A DNA stretch of 25,488 nt from NCBI GenBank assembly GCA_019648995.1, contig BLXT01000427.1, positions 760,792 to 786,279 on the forward strand, written 5' to 3'. The position numbers and the translations under genes were made by a program. The DNA comes from Plakobranchus ocellatus (Eukaryota; Mollusca; Gastropoda; Plakobranchidae). This document shows, piece by piece, positions 21,314-25,488 of this stretch (position 1 is its first letter; the number at the start of each line of letters is the position of its first letter). Below the pieces are notes generated by a model. The model ran no database searches, was not told the DNA's origin, and saw only the letters and a list, made by a program, of their open reading frames with translations.

Positions 21314-21620
21314 GATAATCACTCAACCTTTTAATTTTGTTTTATACATTTAATCTTAGTTTCAATGATGTCATTGCTGTTGGTTTTATTTATCTATCTT
21401 TTTTTTTTTTCACATTTAGTGATTCAACATCTCAATTTTGTTTTATACTTTTATTTATTTAATCTAATTTTAATGCTGGTCGTTTTATTTTCTAACTTCA
21501 ATATTTATCTTATTTTCTCACTTTTAATCATTCTACCTTTTAACTTTGTTTTCTTTCTTTTTAACTTTAGTTTCAATGATCATGTTGGCCAGTAGGTTTT
21601 TTTTCCAAGTTCAATATTCA
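21314..21620. repeat. Imperfect tandem repeat, about 105-bp unit, three copies
   Basis: The phrase TCAACCTTTTAATTTTGTTTT recurs in altered form with the ATTTTG or ACTTTG word at 21334, 21435 and 21543. GTTTCAATGAT follows in the first and third units. Very T-rich; the 76-codon hydrophobic frame over it is a product of this composition. Confidence 0.6.
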
Positions 21621-22690
21621 CTTTTAAAGCTTAAACGTAGAGATGTCATTTAATTTTTTTTTTTTAATTATATTTTTGTTTCCTTTTAGTTATTTAAACT
21701 TTAAATTTGATTGTTTTATTCAATTAAGCTTTTTACATGCATTGCAAGATAATCTCAAGTTGCTGTTTTACTCTTTGTTTCTAGGTAAAACATAATGAAT
21801 TATTTATCATTGTACATTCACTTTCATTATGAAACATAAGTTTTATTATTTTGAAGAACTCTTAATGAGGATGTTCATGAATGATATCCGTTTTTGTTCT
21901 TTTTCTCTTTCTAATAATTTTTACGTTATCTTATGCATTCTATCATGTGCAAACAATGTATTATGATTATACAAAGCATTCTTTAGTCATACCTATGTCT
22001 ATTTTTTTTACACTTGGACCGAAATATTTTTACTTTGTGTAAGAAACAATTACAAAAAAAAAAATCAATGAAAATATTCACAAAATTTTTCTGACACATT
22101 ATTAAGATGCTCAAAATAAAAAACTGTGAGAGAGAATGTAACTGAGAGTGCATATATGAAAACATAAAATTAGACCTCAAAATCTTTTCAGAACTGATAT
22201 GTGGACTTTTCCATTGTCAATGACAGCTACCTTTGTTGTTTTGCATATACTTGCTTCTTCTATTTCTATAACTTTACCTGTTTTTTTTTTTTTACTCTGG
22301 ATGTTTGCATAAGGTTTGCAACTTATCAAAATGCACTTTGATATTGACAGTGAAGTTATTGATTTAAACTTTTATCCCTGTCACTAGTGTCAGCTGTAGA
22401 TATTATTTAATATTTCATGTTTTTAGTCTTGTTTGCTTGTCTACATATCTTTGGTATTTTCATGTTTCGAGATGAATCCTAATCAATTGCATTTTACATT
22501 TTTTTAAAAAAATTGTCTTTTCCTTCTTTTGAGATATTTTAGAAACAAATTTGATTCCATGATAATTGTTGCCCACAATTATCTTGTTTTCCTTATATCA
22601 ATTGTTTATCAAGTCAAAATGCTACTCTGGACTCATTTGGACTGGTCTGAAGACTTATGTATAGGCTATGCTGTTTGAATCTTCCATAAA
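21621..22690. other. AT-rich interval, nothing recognised
   Basis: Many T homopolymers. No supported coding region; a minus-strand 65-codon frame at 21983-22180 is low-complexity. Confidence 0.45.
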
Positions 22691-22697
22691 GATGCTA

Positions 22698-22703
22698 AAT
22701 AAA
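22698..22703 (+). terminator. Candidate poly(A) signal AATAAA with a GT-rich downstream element
   Basis: AATAAA is followed within 20 bp by TTTTTGTGTAG, a good cleavage context. It could end a long methyltransferase 3' UTR or belong to an unseen gene; it lies 8.9 kb past the stop codon, so the link is weak. Confidence 0.3.
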
Positions 22704-22739
22704 AAATATTTTTGTGTAGCCTACTGTAGTTTTCTAATG

Positions 22740-23486
22740 TAATGACTAATACAATGTTGCATTTTAGTGAATTCTGTGTATCAATCATTGATGTTTTAAA
22801 GAGAAATTGCTCATTATTTATTCACTGAATTTTAAAGCCACTTTGAAAGATCTGAATCATGATATATATATTTATACTTTTTTTTTAAATGCATGATATT
22901 GATATTAATAATTCATTTTTATGCACCAGACGAATAGAAAACTTCATGTTAACCTGTTATTGTCTGATGTCATTTTTGGAAAGCTGTTTAAGATTGTGAA
23001 ATTTTGAATTTTTAACGTTTATTCTACATGTATGTACTTAAGAATTATGTAGCAAAGGAAGATAATTATTGCTTTAATGCTGTTTACTTTCTTTTAATGA
23101 TTAATTGTCAAAAGGCATGTCAATAAAAAAAATTTGGGCCATATTTTCAAGGAGTGTGAGGAAACCACTTGCTGTTTGAAAAAGTCAATAAACCTCTTTC
23201 TTTGTCTGATGTAAAAGTAAATTTTTTCATATTCCTAATTTATGATTTACTGTTTTGTGCTACCTGTTTGAATTAATTTGGTGAATTGTTACTTGTAACT
23301 TTAAAAAAAAAAAAAAAAAAAAAATGTGCAGACTTCCAATCATATTTAGAACAACAGTTGAAGCCTTAATGCAAATCTTGATGAATCAAATTTGTCAAAA
23401 AAAGAATTGCTTAAAATCTGAGAAGTTTCTTTGTTTTATTTCTTTATTAATTTAGTCATAATTGAAGTGAACAGAATTTGACAGTA
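22740..23486. other. AT-rich interval with poly(A)-signal candidates and a 22-A homopolymer
   Basis: No coding signal. The A-run is at 23303-23324; it could be a microsatellite or the tail of an old retroposed sequence, but no duplicated target flanks it visibly. Confidence 0.4.
23187..23192 (+). terminator. Candidate poly(A) signal AATAAA
   Basis: CAATAAACC with CTTTGTCTGATGT downstream. A second AATAAA lies at 23122-23127. A run of 22 A residues at 23303-23324 follows but is genomic and too far to be the tail of this site. Confidence 0.25.
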
Positions 23487-23655
23487 AGCTTGCAAACTTC
23501 TGTAACAAATTGGGTTGCTGGGAATTTGTTTATTGCCAAATTTCACCGAGCTTGTAAATATTTGTAACAAATGGATTGGAGGGTTTCCTTATTTCCCAAC
23601 TTTGCTGGTTTTGTACAATTTGAAAATGTTTGCAACAATCTGGGTTGGAGGTTAA
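23487..23655. repeat. Imperfect tandem repeat, 62-68-bp unit, three copies
   Basis: AGCTTGCAAACTTCTGTAAC (from 23487), AGCTTGTAAATATTTGTAAC (from 23549) and a third diverged unit with TGCAAC at 23631. TGTAAC/TGCAAC words sit at 23501, 23563 and 23631. Each is followed by a TTGG-rich phrase. Confidence 0.6.
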
Positions 23656-24110
23656 AAGACAAGCAGGATGACAGTGCCATTTTTTTCCTTTTTCAAATGA
23701 TAACAATGTCTGACATTTTTGTCTGTGCCGTAGGAACCCCAGTGTGATTAGTTAAGCCTTCAACAAAAAGGCCAGGTTTATTACTGCATGCGGCTGAGTC
23801 AAGACAAAATGTTTTATGTTGGAAAACCTATTCTCTGTCTCATATAAGAGATGTTTGACTTAAAATGGTGCAAGACTTGGCATGTATTCAATGGATGTTA
23901 ACCTAACAGATACAATCAACAGCAATGATGTATCGAGAGCTGTGAAACAGTGATGCTAGACTGCTGAGATGGATCTAGATTGAGCCTGTCTATGCAATTG
24001 CAAAACAGGAAGTATAGATTGTGTAATGGGTCAAGCAAGGCCTCCTGATGAGATAAGCTTATGGAGTGAAGTTCAAAGCAAGTCACTTGAAAAGGCTCTT
24101 AACTTACTGA
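23656..24110. other. Unassigned interval of more even base composition
   Basis: Less AT-skewed than its neighbours but without long frames or known motifs. Confidence 0.35.
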
Positions 24111-24425
24111 GGATTAATCCCGCAACAGTTGCAGGATGTACCTCATGTCAAATGTGACGGATCCCGCACCTGTTGCAAGACATACTTTGCCGACCTGTAA
24201 CTTCTATAGAAACTCTGCAAACGTCGCCGGACCCGTCCTGAACGCTAGCATTAACAAGTTTCGTTTTTATCAAGTGGTAATTTTTTATGTTATTGAGCCC
24301 GAAGAGGAATCCACTCCCAATGGGCTGTTCAAATATACTCTTTCACCATTTTTGGGACTTTTTGACCCCCCCCCATAATATTACATTTTTATATTAAGAA
24401 TTATAACAATAAAAAGAAGAAGAAC
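24111..24425 (+). other. Possible retroelement 3' fragment with an A-rich tail
   Basis: Two related phrases, ATCCCGCAACAGTTGCAGGA (24117 on) and ATCCCGCACCTGTTGCAAGA (24161 on), lie 44 bp apart. Then come GC-richer sequence, a possible GCCCGAAGAG...CCAATGGGC hairpin (24297-24326), a C-run and a tail with AACAATAAAAAGAAGAAGAA ending at 24424. The tail resembles LINE or SINE 3' ends. An 80-codon frame (24136-24378) has no known domain. Confidence 0.35.
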
Positions 24426-25488
24426 CGTCGATGGGGGTGTTAACTTGTTAAGCATTTACTGTAGTTTACAAAGAATTGTCTTTCTTTAAATGTTTGGTGA
24501 CCATGACATAATGAAATTTTGCATGCATGCATAGTCGTTGTTCTGGCCTGTTTGTTTTTGGCTAGGCCTCCGCTCACAAAAACTTACCTCCTAGTCCTAT
24601 ACAAGGCTTTAGTGTAGATATATACTAAGTGTGCATTCTTCTTGAATTGCAGATTAGAAAGCAGCCAAGAGAAGTTAAAAGTTTGAAGGAGTATAGAATG
24701 CATACTGTTGCTACAAAACGGCTATTATTTATTTTTCTTAAAAATGTATTCTTGTGTCAGTGGTTGTGAAAGAAAATACCCAGCAACTGGCTTTCTTTAG
24801 GAATCTTTATTAAGACTCTCACTAGGAATAGCGGACATCCTGGCACATACTAGTTGCTTTTTTGAACAACTGTCAATAATCTGTAACCGGGGAATAAATT
24901 TTGTTGGATCCTAAGGGCCTGGAGCTTTCAGTAATCATTGAATATGCCAATTGATAAATATCCTGATGACAAAAAAAATTGAATAAATTTCCAAAGCAAT
25001 GACTTGTCGCAGTCTTAAACATATTTTAGTCTTATTACTTTGTGAAAAAGATGAGAATTCCATAATCAATTATCTTGTGGATTAAAAGAGAGCAGTATAT
25101 AAATTACTGTAATTGAACTTGTTTCTTTTTTCATTGTAACGGTCAAAGTGCTTTTGTGGACCTTTCATGACAATAAAAATAACAACAACATCATCAATTG
25201 TCAAAATAATAGGAAAATCCCTAGTATAATCACTACTTATGCACTTTACATACATATTCATGAAAAAGGTTCATATGTACATATATGCAATTCTACATTT
25301 ATACAGAGTAATTAAGAAATCATTCAAAGTGTCAAAAAATGGCAAATCGACATTCTAATGTAATTCAAGGGGATATAAATAATACTGTTGGTCTGATTCA
25401 TTTATTGATTGTATGATAAGAATAGTTAGCTCTCCCCTTTTGTGTTATTTTTTATGTTGACATTTTTTTTTTCTTTTTTCCCTCACAC
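24426..25488. other. AT-rich interval ending the window
   Basis: No gene supported. At 25137-25190 AACGGTCAAAGTGCTTTTGT, then GGACCTTTCATGACAATAAA and a CAACAACAAC-like run resembles the 3' tail of a LINE or SINE (GTGCTTT word then an AATAAA-rich tail), at low confidence. Confidence 0.35.

Noticed and set aside
21365-21595. Hydrophobic 76-codon frame that looks like a multi-pass membrane peptide
   Set aside because: It lies in a T-rich tandem repeat; TTT and TTA codons create the hydrophobicity.
24136-24378. 80-codon frame with PAPVAR/ANVAG-like words
   Set aside because: The underlying DNA repeats are 44 bp apart and out of frame with each other, so this is not a protein repeat.

Overview
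The window looks like an AT-rich animal genome fragment, most likely from a mollusc and perhaps a gastropod. This rests on one intron-split gene with GT/AG splice sites, long AT-rich intergenic stretches, TCTAGATC-rich simple sequence, a tRNA-derived SINE, an RTE-like LINE and hAT transposons. There are no operons, bacterial signals or CRISPR arrays. The taxonomic call is inference; no species-diagnostic gene is present.

Only one host gene can be supported. Three coding exons on the + strand (9514-10136, 10906-11173, 13609-13809) join with matching splice phases into a 363-residue protein. It has a short basic N-terminus, one hydrophobic segment (about residues 28-55), a stem region and an FkbM-type SAM-dependent methyltransferase domain (DIGANDG at 167-173, SIDAEG at 288-293). 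It looks like a type II membrane, probably Golgi, methyltransferase. An acceptor AG four bases before the ATG implies at least one more upstream exon, which I could not place. The 3' end is also unplaced; AATAAA candidates are listed.

Region by region: 1-5600 is repeat-rich. It has a 34-bp tandem array with relatives in both orientations, a 2.0-kb element (963-2971) with perfect 13-bp inverted ends, an ATTA direct flank and seven internal TGTAACACACGTAACG-like boxes, a TCTAGATC-rich tract, and a GC-rich island near 4165-4395. 5600-9509 is AT-rich with nothing recognisable. 9510-13809 is the methyltransferase gene; its second intron carries a long imperfect foldback with hammerhead-like motifs. 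A 5'-truncated SINE with a 10-bp target duplication lies at 15346-15608. An internally deleted hAT transposon spans 16572-18904 and is interrupted by a LINE fragment whose 5' part is inverted, as expected from twin priming. 18905-25488 is mostly AT-rich and holds a possible hAT-like MITE, two small tandem arrays, poly(A)-signal candidates and two possible retroelement tails.

The most interesting biological lead is the membrane-anchored FkbM-type methyltransferase. Molluscs make O-methylated glycans, and a Golgi-anchored enzyme of this family is a plausible candidate for such a step. That link is inference.
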